Positions 29,287 to 38,791 of a DNA stretch of 64,000 bases are shown here, piece by piece. The stretch's first letter is position 1. Every line of letters starts with the position of its first letter. Location: the NCBI GenBank assembly GCA_031316255.1, contig JALDQW010000001.1, positions 2,203,485 through 2,267,484 of the forward strand. Reading direction: 5' to 3'. The position numbers and the translations under genes were made by a program. Below the pieces are notes generated by a model. That model worked only from the letters and a program-made list of their open reading frames with translations, did no database searches and was not told where the DNA came from. The DNA comes from Nitrosomonas sp. GTDB taxonomy: Bacteria > Pseudomonadota > Gammaproteobacteria > Burkholderiales > Nitrosomonadaceae.

Positions 29287-30096
29287 TCATATATGACTTA
29301 ACGTTCCCTGTTGTATTGCCTGATTGTCATCGGTGGCTTTTTTGAACAATTTGAAAAAATTAGCGGTTGTTGCTGCTGCAATCTCTTCCAGATTTGTTGC
29401 ACGTAATCGGGCGATCTCTTCTGCAACATGTTTCACAAATGCAGGCTGGTTCAGTTTGCCGCGATAGGGTACAGGTGCCAGATAAGGTGAGTCGGTTTCA
29501 ATCAGTATTCTATCCAATGGCGTTTTCCTGGCGACTTCTTTTAATGCCACAGCATTCTTGAATGTGACAATGCCGGAAAATGAAATATAAAAATTCATTT
29601 CAATTGCCTGCTGCGCGACTTCCCAGCTTTCAGTAAAACAATGCATGACGCCGCCCACTTGTTCCGCACCTTCTTCGCGCATAATACGCAATGTGTCGTT
29701 TGCAGCGGAACGGGTATGAATAATCAGTGGCTTGTTGCATTTACGGGCGGCGCGGATATGCTCGCGGAAACGTGCGCGTTGCCACTCAAGATCGCCCTGC
29801 AAGCGATAATAATCCAGGCCGGTTTCACCAATTGCGATGACTTTTGGGTGGTCGGCGAGTTGCGCGAGTTGACCGGCGGTCGGCTCTTGCTGGTTTTCAT
29901 AATCGGGATGGACGCCAACCGAGGCAAACAGATTGTTGTGCGTTTCTGCAAGCGCCAGAACACGGGGATAATCAGTCAGATTGACACTGACGCATAAGGC
30001 ATGAGTAACTTGGTTTTCTTCCATTTTGCGCAGTAATTCATCGAGATTGTCGGCAAGGTCGGGAAAATCCAGGTGGCAATGTGAATCAACAAACAT
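29287..30096 (-). CDS. TatD-family metal-dependent DNase
   Basis: The 269-residue TIM-barrel hydrolase begins MFVDSHCHLDFPDL, with the metal-binding HxH. It also has GETGLDYYR, the conserved PLIIHTRSA and ILIETDSPYLAPVPYRGKLN motifs of the TatD/YcfH group. Members act as 3'-5' DNA exonucleases or D-aminoacyl-tRNA deacylase-related enzymes. I use the ATG at 30096; an upstream in-frame TTG at 30117 is unlikely. It follows queD by 33 bases on the same strand. Confidence 0.93.
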   Translation of the reverse strand: MFVDSHCHLDFPDLADNLDELLRKMEENQVTHALCVSVNLTDYPRVLALAETHNNLFASVGVHPDYENQQEPTAGQLAQLADHPKVIAIGETGLDYYRLQGDLEWQRARFREHIRAARKCNKPLIIHTRSAANDTLRIMREEGAEQVGGVMHCFTESWEVAQQAIEMNFYISFSGIVTFKNAVALKEVARKTPLDRILIETDSPYLAPVPYRGKLNQPAFVKHVAEEIARLRATNLEEIAAATTANFFKLFKKATDDNQAIQQGTLSHI

Positions 30097-30129
30097 TTTT
30101 TGTATTAAATCAAACAATAAATTAAAAGA

Positions 30130-30579
30130 TTAATGCTTGCCGCGTATGGCGACAGCCCAGCAGTTCGGTGTTTCGAATAAGCGTACCTGTTCAAGCTGAA
30201 GGTGGTTGCCATAGGTATCCTGATAGGCTTCATCCAGAATGCCGAATGCAATCACAGCAAGATTTTCAGCAGTAGGCTGCACATCCAGAACAACTGTTTT
30301 ATGATCTTTTAGTGATTGCAGAAATTCCATCACCGGTGTATCTCCGGAATAAACGAGAAACGCATGATCCCATTTGTCGATTAAGGCCCTTTTGGCAACC
30401 CGTTTGACTTCAGAAAAATCCATCACCATGCCTTGTTGTGCAACACCGTTCTCAGCGATAATATGACCTGACAACGTAATTTCGATTGCATAACGGTGTC
30501 CATGCAGATGGCGGCATTGACTATCATGCGTTGATATCCGATGGCCGGCATCAAATTCCAGCCTGCGTGTAATTAACAT
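30130..30579 (-). CDS. queD: 6-carboxytetrahydropterin synthase (queuosine pathway)
   Basis: QueD converts dihydroneopterin triphosphate to 6-carboxy-5,6,7,8-tetrahydropterin, the second step of queuosine synthesis. The 149-residue protein has the zinc histidines in FDAGHRIS and CRHLHGHRY, the nearby catalytic cysteine, WDHAFLV and the C-terminal LFETPNCWA. The ATG at 30579 gives the normal N-terminus. It is divergent from the radical SAM gene, separated by 44 bases. Confidence 0.93.
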   Translation of the reverse strand: MLITRRLEFDAGHRISTHDSQCRHLHGHRYAIEITLSGHIIAENGVAQQGMVMDFSEVKRVAKRALIDKWDHAFLVYSGDTPVMEFLQSLKDHKTVVLDVQPTAENLAVIAFGILDEAYQDTYGNHLQLEQVRLFETPNCWAVAIRGKH

Positions 30580-30623
30580 ACGAGCAATTTTAATATACAG
30601 ATTATTTTGGCAGGATTGTACCA

Positions 30624-31484
30624 TTGCAGCAAGCTTCCAACCTATTGAATACCTCAGATCACAGCCGTGACACTATCGGTTTGACTTATGTTTATCCGGT
30701 TGTTTCCCGGCGCGCGGGCGGTGTATCCGTCGGCATCAATCTAAACCCGAATAATGCCTGCAACTGGCGGTGCATTTATTGCCAGGTGCCTGATCTTAAA
30801 CGTGGCGCCGCACCGCCGATCATTCTGGAAAAACTGGAATTCGAGTTGCGTGGTTTTTTGCATGAATTGGTCAATGGTAATTTCATGCAGGAACAGGTGC
30901 CGCCTGAAGCGCGGTCTATTAAAGATATTGCGTTGTCGGGAAACGGTGAGCCGACCAGTGCAAAAGCGTTTGAACAGGTTATCGATCTGATCGGGTGTGT
31001 CAAAAAGGATTTTTTGCTGCCAAAAGATTTAAAGCTGGTTTTAATTACCAATGGCAGTTTGTTAAACCGGCCTAATGTGTTGGCCGGTCTTCAACGTATG
31101 GCGCAGATGAATGGTGAAATCTGGTTCAAGCTTGACAGTGCAACACGTGAGGGGCGATTGCGTATCAACAATACGCGCATGAGCCTGAAACAATTACGTG
31201 AAAATATAAATCTATCCGCATCTGTCTGTCCGACATGGTTGCAAACTTGTGTGTTTAGCCTGAACCACCAGCCTCCTGCAGAGAAGGAGACAAGCGCCTA
31301 TCTTGAGTTTGTTGACAGTCTGCTGAACGATGGAGTGCCTTTGCAAGGTGTGCTGGTCTATGGGATTGCGCGGCCTTCATTGCAACCTGAATCGCAATTT
31401 TTGTCACGGGTTGATAAAGACTGGTTTGAACTGTTTTGTGACAGAATCAGGAAGCTTGGCTTGGAGGTCAAGCCGAATTATTAA
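30624..31484 (+). CDS. Radical SAM protein of unknown function
   Basis: The 286-residue protein binds a 4Fe-4S cluster through CNWRCIYC (CxxxCxxC) near residue 46, and has the downstream ALSGNGEPT (GNGEPT) motif that contacts SAM. It is not a typical QueE, which is shorter and has a different cluster loop, although it sits next to queD. No ATG is available before the radical SAM motif, so translation probably starts at a TTG (30624), preceded by CAGGAT seven bases upstream. Substrate is unknown. Confidence 0.8.
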   Translation: MQQASNLLNTSDHSRDTIGLTYVYPVVSRRAGGVSVGINLNPNNACNWRCIYCQVPDLKRGAAPPIILEKLEFELRGFLHELVNGNFMQEQVPPEARSIKDIALSGNGEPTSAKAFEQVIDLIGCVKKDFLLPKDLKLVLITNGSLLNRPNVLAGLQRMAQMNGEIWFKLDSATREGRLRINNTRMSLKQLRENINLSASVCPTWLQTCVFSLNHQPPAEKETSAYLEFVDSLLNDGVPLQGVLVYGIARPSLQPESQFLSRVDKDWFELFCDRIRKLGLEVKPNY

Positions 31485-31498
31485 AAAAACTGTTCTGC

Positions 31499-31516
31499 AG
31501 ATGCTGTAATGCATCT
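31499..31516 (+). terminator. Weak hairpin after the radical SAM gene
   Basis: AGATGC / GCATCT arms with a 6-base loop lie 15 bases past the stop. The following bases are only moderately T-rich. Confidence 0.3.
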
Positions 31517-31887
31517 ATCTTCAGATTCTTTTATACGCTTTTTAGTTGTATTTTTACAACAATCAGTGTGCGTTAATATAATTTCATAATATCAGCAAGT
31601 TAGCTGATTTGTACGAACCGGTTGTAAAGAGTCATCCGCAACGAAATTGTATGTGATGATAAAAAAGTCAATCAATTCAAGGTATTTGGGTCAAACTTCG
31701 GGTAAAATCCGATCTTACATAAAAGCTGAAAAGAGTCATTATTAAATCAATTAACACCAAAATTCATATTGCGTGGTTGATTTAGTTTAAAAATGTATGT
31801 CAAGCGGTATCCTGCATGCAACGATTACAGTAATCAGTGTTGATTGATGATCAAATAGATACTTTTACAACAGGAGTCCTTTCTCAA
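31517..31887. other. AT-rich region upstream of the porin gene
   Basis: About 370 bases with no credible gene. It presumably holds the promoter of the alginate-export-type porin, but several TTG/TATAAT-like combinations are equally possible and none stands out. Confidence 0.4.
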
Positions 31888-33537
31888 ATGAATTCGCTAA
31901 TCCGTTTAGCTTTTTTACCGACAGCTTCAACAACCAGTTTGATCGCGAAAGTAACCAAATGGTCGATGATACTTTGCCTGTGTTTGGCAGGTATGACCGG
32001 TCTGGTTTTTCAAGCGCATGCTACGAATCAGGACGCCGGATCAGGTCAGGCGGCCGGAAGCGGTAAATACGATTTTTCAAAAGTTCCTCCAGTAACACCT
32101 ATGCCCAGGCCGGGATTGTTTGCGGCGCCACCCTCTGGCCCTGGGTATTATTCCGTATGGGATCTGATAACCGGGAACAAACGCGAAAATCGTCCGGCAA
32201 GACCTTACGCTCCTTTTGCACTCATGCCGACATCAGCCTTCGATGTTGATTTCCGATACCTGGAAAATCCGGAACATGAGAAAGATATTTTCGATCCGGT
32301 AAAGCGCATTCATATGGGCAGTGACTGGTTGCTTTCATTTGGTGGAAGCTTCTGGTACCGCTATGTCCATGAAACGGATAGCCGTTTGAATGCGGCGGGC
32401 ACTAATAACGATTTCCATTTGCTGAGAACGCGTGTTCACGCGGATTTATGGTATCAGGATCGCATCCGGTTGTTTGCTGAGTTCCTGGATGCACGCTCAT
32501 TTGGTTCTGAATTGACTCCGCTCGGCATTGAAAGAAATCACACTGATATGTTGAATCTGTTTACTGATATCAAACTGGCGGATGTAAACGGTCCGGTTTA
32601 TTTCAGAGCAGGCCGCCAGGAGCTGTTATATGGTTCGCAAAGATTGATTTCAACGCTTGATTGGGCTAATACGCGGCGCACGTTCCAGGGTGGTAAGATC
32701 TTCTGGCGTAACGAGAAATTCGATTTGGATGCGTTCTGGGTGCGGCCGATGAAAACAGAAAAGGGCGAGTTTGACAACTGGGATACACAACAAAATTTCT
32801 GGGGGCTTTGGGGCAGCATCAAACCGATGCCTAATCATTTGATTGATCTTTATTACCTGGGGCTGGATAACCAGAATAATGTTTCACCTGCAAATGTTGC
32901 TATCGGTAATATTATGGGCGGCAATTTCTCGATTCATACCTGGGGCGGCCGTCTGATAGGTAATTTTGACCGGATTCTCTACGAACTCGAAGGGATGTAT
33001 CAATGGGGTGAGAGATCAAATCTCGACGTATCCGCTTTTTCGGTTGCAACAGGCGTTGGTTATCGCATGCCTTTACCTATGAATCCACATGTCTGGATAC
33101 GGTATGACTTTGCTTCCGGTGATGCCAATCCGAATGATGGCAGAAGCAATACTTTCAGTCATCTTTTCCCGTTTGGCCATTACTACTTGGGTTTTATGGA
33201 TCAGGTTGGTCGTCAGAATATTCATGATTTTAATGCGCAATTCACAATGAATCCAGTTCCATGGTTTACATTTATTTCGCAATATCACCGCTACTATCTG
33301 GCAAATCAACGTGACTTTCTCTACAATGCAGGCGGGGTAGCGTTGATCAGAGATTCATCCGGACAATCAGGGAGTCATGTTGGTGATGAAATTGATTTCC
33401 GTGCAAATATTCATGTCAGCCGTCATCAGGATGTATTGGTTGGCTACTCAAAATTGTTCAGCGGGGATTTTTTGCAAGCGCAAAGACCGGGCGTAAATTC
33501 TGATTTATTCTACATTCAGTATAATTTCAGATTCTAA
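31888..33537 (+). CDS. Alginate-export (AlgE)-like outer-membrane porin
   Basis: The 549-residue protein has an extended signal peptide (hydrophobic core WSMILCLCLAGMTGLVFQ, cut after AHA). A Pro-rich linker and a long beta-barrel region follow, ending in a typical outer-membrane C-terminal Phe (IQYNFRF). Segments such as LLRTRVHADLWYQDRIRLFA and FRAGRQELLYGSQRLIS match the alginate-export family (PF13372), which includes porins for various anions and polysaccharides. No alginate synthesis genes are present, so the substrate is unknown. The ATG at 31888 has AGGAG 12 bases upstream; a more distal TTG would give an unlikely leader. Confidence 0.85.
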   Translation: MNSLIRLAFLPTASTTSLIAKVTKWSMILCLCLAGMTGLVFQAHATNQDAGSGQAAGSGKYDFSKVPPVTPMPRPGLFAAPPSGPGYYSVWDLITGNKRENRPARPYAPFALMPTSAFDVDFRYLENPEHEKDIFDPVKRIHMGSDWLLSFGGSFWYRYVHETDSRLNAAGTNNDFHLLRTRVHADLWYQDRIRLFAEFLDARSFGSELTPLGIERNHTDMLNLFTDIKLADVNGPVYFRAGRQELLYGSQRLISTLDWANTRRTFQGGKIFWRNEKFDLDAFWVRPMKTEKGEFDNWDTQQNFWGLWGSIKPMPNHLIDLYYLGLDNQNNVSPANVAIGNIMGGNFSIHTWGGRLIGNFDRILYELEGMYQWGERSNLDVSAFSVATGVGYRMPLPMNPHVWIRYDFASGDANPNDGRSNTFSHLFPFGHYYLGFMDQVGRQNIHDFNAQFTMNPVPWFTFISQYHRYYLANQRDFLYNAGGVALIRDSSGQSGSHVGDEIDFRANIHVSRHQDVLVGYSKLFSGDFLQAQRPGVNSDLFYIQYNFRF

Positions 33538-33572
33538 ATAGCTTTCGTAGGTTGCTTTAGTTCGATCAGAAT

Positions 33573-33645
33573 AAAACGGCAATCCTTTCAGTGCTTCTGT
33601 ATTGTAGTTATACTAGAGCAGTACTGTACAGGGATTGCCGTTTTT
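33573..33645 (+). terminator. Terminator of the porin gene, long loop
   Basis: Perfect 13-bp arms AAAACGGCAATCC (33573-33585) and GGATTGCCGTTTT (33632-33644) flank 46 bases, followed by a T-run. The large loop is unusual; part of it (around CAGTACTGTAC) may form an inner hairpin. Confidence 0.75.
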
Positions 33646-33749
33646 ATCTGTTTTATCCTATTATCCATTAATTGAAGCGTGTTTCAAACGCCTGATATAC
33701 CGTTGAAATAGGTTGGGAATTAACTTTGAGTCAATGGCTACATCGATTT

Positions 33750-33950
33750 GCAGTGGATGGCGTCATAAGGTGTGCCTTGAAAAAGCCATCGGGTTTTTGC
33801 GTGCTTTTTCAAATTCCGCTTGAAGTGGGTTATTTTATTTCACCGCGCACAACTTTTTCGGCTTATTCTGATCTTATGTCTAAGGTTTGCGTTGCGGATC
33901 AGAATGAAGGGATGAATACGCTGGGTGCCCGTTTTGGTTATGTTTTTTGA
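33750..33950 (+). pseudogene. Remnant of a PagL-like acyloxyacyl hydrolase
   Basis: The last 50 codons read as the C-terminal end of the acyloxyacyl hydrolase (lipid A deacylase PagL-like) barrel: LFQIPLEVGYFISPRTTFSA, then YSDLMSKVCVADQNEGMNTL and GARFGYVF. Intact relatives carry an H-x-SNA motif where this copy has LMSKVC, so the catalytic His and following residues are lost, and at least 100 N-terminal residues are absent. It is a degraded 3' fragment. The stop overlaps the region where the next gene begins. Confidence 0.5.
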
Positions 33951-33961
33951 GAGAGAGTATT

Positions 33962-34399
33962 ATGCAATCAGTTAAACGGTTAGCAATCGGAGCGGTTGTA
34001 CTATGGCTGTCGGCATGTGCCAGCACGGGGCCCGTGTTATACCCAAATACACATTACCAGTCGGTAGGCCGGGAAGTTGCTGAACATGACATCGTGTATT
34101 GTAGGCAGTTAGCTGAATCAGCCGGAGCCCATGAGAACAGAAGTGGCGGCGCGGCTGGCGATGTGGCGGCAAATACGGTTATGGGCGCCGGTGTCGGTGC
34201 TGCAAGCGGTGCCGTGGGCGGTGCGATATCCGGTTCGGTCGGTAGAGGTTCTTTGATCGGCGCAGCCAGTGGCGCTGTCTGGGGATTGTTCAGAGGTATT
34301 TTCACTGCTACAAGACCCTCTCAGCCTAACCATGCCTATGCCAACTTCGTCAATCGATGCCTGCAGGAAAAGGGTTATGAAATTACCGGGTGGCAATAA
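33962..34399 (+). CDS. Glycine-zipper lipoprotein
   Basis: The 146-residue product has a lipoprotein signal (MQSVKRLAIGAVVLWLSAC) and a glycine-zipper segment (VMGAGVGAASGAVGGAISGS and SLIGAASGAVWGLFRG), a motif that packs or inserts in membranes. A C-terminal NFVNRCLQEKGYEITGW motif is common in this lipoprotein group. GAGAGAG at 33948-33954 supports the ATG at 33962. It may stabilise the outer membrane; no specific role is known. Confidence 0.8.
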   Translation: MQSVKRLAIGAVVLWLSACASTGPVLYPNTHYQSVGREVAEHDIVYCRQLAESAGAHENRSGGAAGDVAANTVMGAGVGAASGAVGGAISGSVGRGSLIGAASGAVWGLFRGIFTATRPSQPNHAYANFVNRCLQEKGYEITGWQ

Positions 34400-34418
34400 G
34401 AATCAGATTGAAATAGTA

Positions 34419-37400
34419 CTAATTTGCCAACGGTTGAAATAAATCCGACAAATCTTCTGCGGTCAATTGCAAGGCTTGCTCTTTCTTGCCGCCCTGATAT
34501 ACGCTTTCAGCCAGTATACGCTTTCTTTCTTGCAGAGCCAGAATTTTTTCTTCAACGGTATCTTCCGTTATCAGTTTGTACACAAAAACCTTTTTGTCCT
34601 GACCGATCCGGTGTGCGCGGTCGGCCGCCTGATTTTCTACCGCCGGATTCCACCAGGGATCGTAAATGATAACCGTGTCGGCCTCGGTCAGATTCAGACC
34701 GACACCGCCTGCTTTCAAACTGATCAGAAAGACGTCGACATGGCCGTCCTTGAACAGCGCTATGGCTTCGTCGCGCTGCCGTGTTTGTCCGGTGAGTTTG
34801 CTGTAATCGATTGACCGTGCTTTTAGTTCGGTTTCGATCAACCCCAGCATGCGGGTAAATTGTGAGAACACCAGAATGCGCCGTCCTTCTTCCAGCAACT
34901 CGGGTAGCATTTCCATTAACAAGTTCAGCTTGGCGGACTGTTTTAATTTTTGCGCTTCTTTCAGATTCAACGTTCTGGGATCGCAGCAGGTTTGACGCAG
35001 TTTCAGCAGCGCATCGAGAATGGTGATATGACTGCGTGACAAGCCTTTTTCGGCGATTGCGTCACGCACTCTTTTTTCCATGCTGACCCGGATGCTTTCA
35101 TACAGTGCGGCCTGCTTTTCATAGAGTGGGACCGAGCGGATAATTTCTGTTTTTTCCGGCAACTCATCAGCAACATCGCGCTTGGTGCGGCGCAACATAA
35201 AAGGCTCCAGTCGCCTGGACAACCGTTCTTTTTTTTCGGTATTGCCGTACATCTCAATCGGGGTGCGATAGTTTTTTTTGAATGAAGCCTGGTCGCCCAG
35301 AAAATCCGGCATGAGAAAATCATACTGTGCCCAGAGCTCACCCAGATGATTTTCCATCGGTGTGCCGGTCAGGCATAAGCGGTGCTGTGCATCGATACGG
35401 CGTGCCACACGTGCGGCCAGGGCTTTGGGGTTCTTAATCACCTGCGCTTCGTCCAGGATCAGATAATAATACGTATTGGCCAGCAGGTCTTGTTCGTCTC
35501 TGTGTAATAACGGATATGTGGTCAGAACCAGATCGTGTTGCATAATTTCATTAAACCGCTGCTTGCGGTCATTGCCTTGAAGAATCAGCACGCTTAAACC
35601 CGGTGTGAAACGGTTTGCTTCGCGCCGCCAGTTGCTCATCAAACTGGTCGGTGCGACGATCAGGCAGGGTTTGTCCATACGCCCGGATTCCTTTTCGAGC
35701 AGCAAATGTGCCAGCGTTTGGACGGTTTTTCCAAGGCCCATATCATCGGCCAGAATGCCGCCGAAACGGTATTCGCGTAGAAATTGCAGCCAGTTCAGGC
35801 CTTTTTGTTGATATTCGCGTAATTGGGCTTGCAGAGCGGTGGGTGGTGGGATGTTGCTGATGCCTTTGAAATTGCGAATCTTTTTTCCGGTTTCTATTAG
35901 TTCCTGTCCACCTTTAATACTGAATAAGCCGTAATTATGCTGTTCCAGATCAGCCAGCGCAGCGGCATTGTAGCGTGAAATCCTGGCATTGCCGTTGTCA
36001 TCAAAACGTACACTGTCGAAGAGTTCGTACAGAATGTCAAGAAAGGGTTTCAACTGGTTGGCTGCGATATTGACATACTGGTGCTGCCCCAGGGGGATAC
36101 TCAGCATTTCCGGCAGATTGTTGCGCTCATACTGTTCGATTACCGGCGTGATCAGCGGCATGAGCGGCAGCGATTGATTGTTGATGGTGATGTTGAAGTA
36201 CATTTTGAACCAATCGTTATCGCTTTGTTCAATTTCGGCATCCCAATTTGCCGGTTGCTGGAATTGCAGCAGAAAGCTTTCGTCTGTGTCGGCTATCCAT
36301 CCCTGCTGCAACAGTTCCGGCAGTTTGTCGTCGATAAAGCGCGCCCAGCGTGCGGCACTGTCCATAACGGTATTTTTGGCCGGACTGTAAAAAAACAATT
36401 CCTGTTTCTGATCTTGCGCTAATTCGAGCGGCCGAAAACCAAATTCGTGTAACGCCTGTATAGCGCTATCTTCACGCGTTTGATCCCGTTTTATTCTGAA
36501 AAGCCCATTCTTTGTTTTAATGACACTCACTGGTTTGGCGTGCAGTGCTGAAAGGGTATGGTCGCCATAATCAAAACGCAGCTTAAGTAAATGGATATAA
36601 CTGTCATCAAGCTGCTGTCCCAGCAATTGTAATCGTGGTCGCGGCGACAATCCATTCAGTTCGGTCACTTGAACAGGTTTGGGGGGTGGTAGCGGAATGT
36701 CCGGATGGTCAATAACCAGGCGCTGGCTGAAATCTTCGACATATTCAATTGGCAGCGGTGGGGCGGACAAAATCCGCTGATATTGCCTATGCGTCAAATT
36801 AGCGCAATCTACAATGCCCAGGGTTGAATTTTGTTCGTCCAAATATAACGGCGGTTCGGTAGGCAATAACATTGCGTTGTTGGTTACGGCTGCATTGAGT
36901 CTATAGGCGCCATCCTTTTGTGTAACCCAGGATAATTCCAGTGTTCTGGGTTCGCCTTCGCTCAGTGGCGGAGCGAATTGATGCGAATTCCAGAACAGGC
37001 GGCCGCATTGCAATGCCTTGCTTAAAACCAGATGCCCCAAGGCGCCCATGATCAAAGCAGTATTACCGTAATTTTCTTCCAGTCCAGAAACAAGGCGGAA
37101 AAGTTCGAGGTCTTCAGGCGTTTTAAAATTATTTGTGAAATAACCGTAGCGTATATTGGACAGAGGAATGTTTCGGCCAACGGCCAATCCACCCTGTTTC
37201 TTCTCCCGTGTGCTAAACAGAGATAACAGAAATTTTCCGTCTGTGTCGCGTTTGCGGAGTATATAGGCAACAAAATCACGTGTGGTGTCCAGTTGTTTGC
37301 CGGTTTCGTTCAGACTCGATAACCAATTGATATATGCCGTTCCGGGGCTGACTTGGTGTTGAGAATTATTCTGTTGTATATTGCCCGCTTTATAAGCAAG

Positions 37401-37682
37401 ATATGCGGCAACGACATGTTTGCAGTTATAACCGACCGGACAACTGCATCGGCCGTTAATGTTCGGATAATGCCCTCTTTTTGCGATAGCAATAGTCTGG
37501 TGATACTGTTGATCGTTACTGCCTTTAACGCGTGCGCCGAGAATTATCGTATTTGCGGTCTCCGCAGTCGCTTCGAACCAGATAACCCTGTTTTGATGAA
37601 AATAATGTTTTCCCTTCAAATAGGTTGTCTGGCCAAAAACATCTTGGATGTTCAATGCTGGAATGGTACTAAAATTTTTCAA
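34419..37682 (-). CDS. SWIM zinc-finger SNF2-family ATPase/helicase
   Basis: A 1087-residue SF2 DNA translocase. The N-terminus carries a SWIM zinc finger (CSCPVGYNCKHVV, about residues 79-91). After a long middle region the SNF2 ATPase follows, with motif I GILADDMGLGKTVQT, motif II LILDEAQVIKN, motif III LTGTPMENH and the C-terminal helicase motifs LKAGGVGLNLTEA and ADRAHRIGQ. Bacterial relatives are of uncertain role in DNA repair or transcription recycling, and some belong to defence loci, but no defence partner is near. Translation seems to begin at a TTG (37682), since no ATG lies before the conserved N-terminus. Confidence 0.92.
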   Translation of the reverse strand: MKNFSTIPALNIQDVFGQTTYLKGKHYFHQNRVIWFEATAETANTIILGARVKGSNDQQYHQTIAIAKRGHYPNINGRCSCPVGYNCKHVVAAYLAYKAGNIQQNNSQHQVSPGTAYINWLSSLNETGKQLDTTRDFVAYILRKRDTDGKFLLSLFSTREKKQGGLAVGRNIPLSNIRYGYFTNNFKTPEDLELFRLVSGLEENYGNTALIMGALGHLVLSKALQCGRLFWNSHQFAPPLSEGEPRTLELSWVTQKDGAYRLNAAVTNNAMLLPTEPPLYLDEQNSTLGIVDCANLTHRQYQRILSAPPLPIEYVEDFSQRLVIDHPDIPLPPPKPVQVTELNGLSPRPRLQLLGQQLDDSYIHLLKLRFDYGDHTLSALHAKPVSVIKTKNGLFRIKRDQTREDSAIQALHEFGFRPLELAQDQKQELFFYSPAKNTVMDSAARWARFIDDKLPELLQQGWIADTDESFLLQFQQPANWDAEIEQSDNDWFKMYFNITINNQSLPLMPLITPVIEQYERNNLPEMLSIPLGQHQYVNIAANQLKPFLDILYELFDSVRFDDNGNARISRYNAAALADLEQHNYGLFSIKGGQELIETGKKIRNFKGISNIPPPTALQAQLREYQQKGLNWLQFLREYRFGGILADDMGLGKTVQTLAHLLLEKESGRMDKPCLIVAPTSLMSNWRREANRFTPGLSVLILQGNDRKQRFNEIMQHDLVLTTYPLLHRDEQDLLANTYYYLILDEAQVIKNPKALAARVARRIDAQHRLCLTGTPMENHLGELWAQYDFLMPDFLGDQASFKKNYRTPIEMYGNTEKKERLSRRLEPFMLRRTKRDVADELPEKTEIIRSVPLYEKQAALYESIRVSMEKRVRDAIAEKGLSRSHITILDALLKLRQTCCDPRTLNLKEAQKLKQSAKLNLLMEMLPELLEEGRRILVFSQFTRMLGLIETELKARSIDYSKLTGQTRQRDEAIALFKDGHVDVFLISLKAGGVGLNLTEADTVIIYDPWWNPAVENQAADRAHRIGQDKKVFVYKLITEDTVEEKILALQERKRILAESVYQGGKKEQALQLTAEDLSDLFQPLAN

Positions 37683-37853
37683 ATCTCAATTAGCGTCTTG
37701 ACTGTTATTAACGTATCAAAGTCTGTGGTGTGCAAGTTAACGGAACATGGTACGGCGCGTGCCTTAAGGATTTTTTCCCGGAATGAAGGGCTTTAGACTT
37801 TACGAAAGCAGGTAGATTATACGTTGAATTAAGCATTTTTGGCTAAGAAATGG

Positions 37854-38594
37854 TTAGGAAGCCAATTGAACATCCCCAATGATAGGCAATTTTATGGCCA
37901 ACGGATCCGGATTGACGCCGAAAGTCAGTCCCAGAAAATTCAATTCAAAGCCTTCAACATTGCTGATCACAAAACCCAATAAACCAAAAATTGAGAACTG
38001 TAGTCCGCTTCCACTGGGTGCGGTTGCAATCAGACGATAACCCAAATAGTCTTTCCCAATTGCAGTTGCAGGCAGGTTAAGCTCCAGTTCGGGAACCGAG
38101 CGTGAAATCCAGGCCGTAAAGGTATTGGAGTTTGGGCCTGGCCACAGGGTGTAATGTTTGGTATAGGGATAACGCTCAACGGCTTGATCTATGCGCTCAA
38201 TCAATTCATCGACGCCTTCGCCGCGTTTGTCGGCGAGAATTTCGGGCATGTTGCCAAACCAGCGGCGGTCCGGGATCTGATCATAAATTGCCAGTACGGG
38301 TAATTGCCTGCGCTGACGCCAGCCAAGCACTTCGTAAATGGTATAGGATTGTGCATTGGTTGGTTTCACCGCAATCCAGGTGTGGATTCCAAAATAACCG
38401 CGCCAGCTGTAAGCGCGTGCACCGTATATCTGTACAACTGCTTCAGGCGTTACTGCCGGATCGGGTGCGATACCCACAGAAGCGCGGCTTGCCGTGCGCC
38501 AGTTTCCCTCTGTGCTGGAAGGAAGAATGATAAAAAAAGCAAAGCTGGCTAAAATGAAAACGGGGAGCAAACGTTGGGAGAATAAAAATTGCAT
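37854..38594 (-). CDS. DUF3750-family protein
   Basis: The 246-residue protein has an N-terminal hydrophobic segment (LLPVFILASFAFFIILP), probably a signal anchor. It then has the conserved VQIYGARAYSWRGYFGIHTW, RWFGNMPEI and YTLWPGPNSNTF motifs of DUF3750. The HTW and PGPNSNT stretches resemble enzyme active sites, but the family's function is unknown. It stands alone upstream of the SNF2 gene on the same strand. Confidence 0.85.
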   Translation of the reverse strand: MQFLFSQRLLPVFILASFAFFIILPSSTEGNWRTASRASVGIAPDPAVTPEAVVQIYGARAYSWRGYFGIHTWIAVKPTNAQSYTIYEVLGWRQRRQLPVLAIYDQIPDRRWFGNMPEILADKRGEGVDELIERIDQAVERYPYTKHYTLWPGPNSNTFTAWISRSVPELELNLPATAIGKDYLGYRLIATAPSGSGLQFSIFGLLGFVISNVEGFELNFLGLTFGVNPDPLAIKLPIIGDVQLAS

Positions 38595-38791
38595 TGAATT
38601 TGGAGTAGACTTTATGCAAAAGAGTTCGGTTACAGATAAATTACAGGCGCTCCGTTATGTTTTCTTCAAGTTTGGCAGTCAATACAATTGAAACAGCGAA
38701 CAGATCCTGTGCGAGATAATGCTGCGCTACATTTTATATGAAAACGACAGTTGATAGGGCCAACAGTGATAGTGGAAAATCACTACCCGCG

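Noticed and set aside
34419..37682. SNF2 ATPase as part of a defence island
   Set aside because: The neighbours (DUF3750, glycine-zipper lipoprotein, transglycosylase) include no nuclease, methylase or other defence partner.
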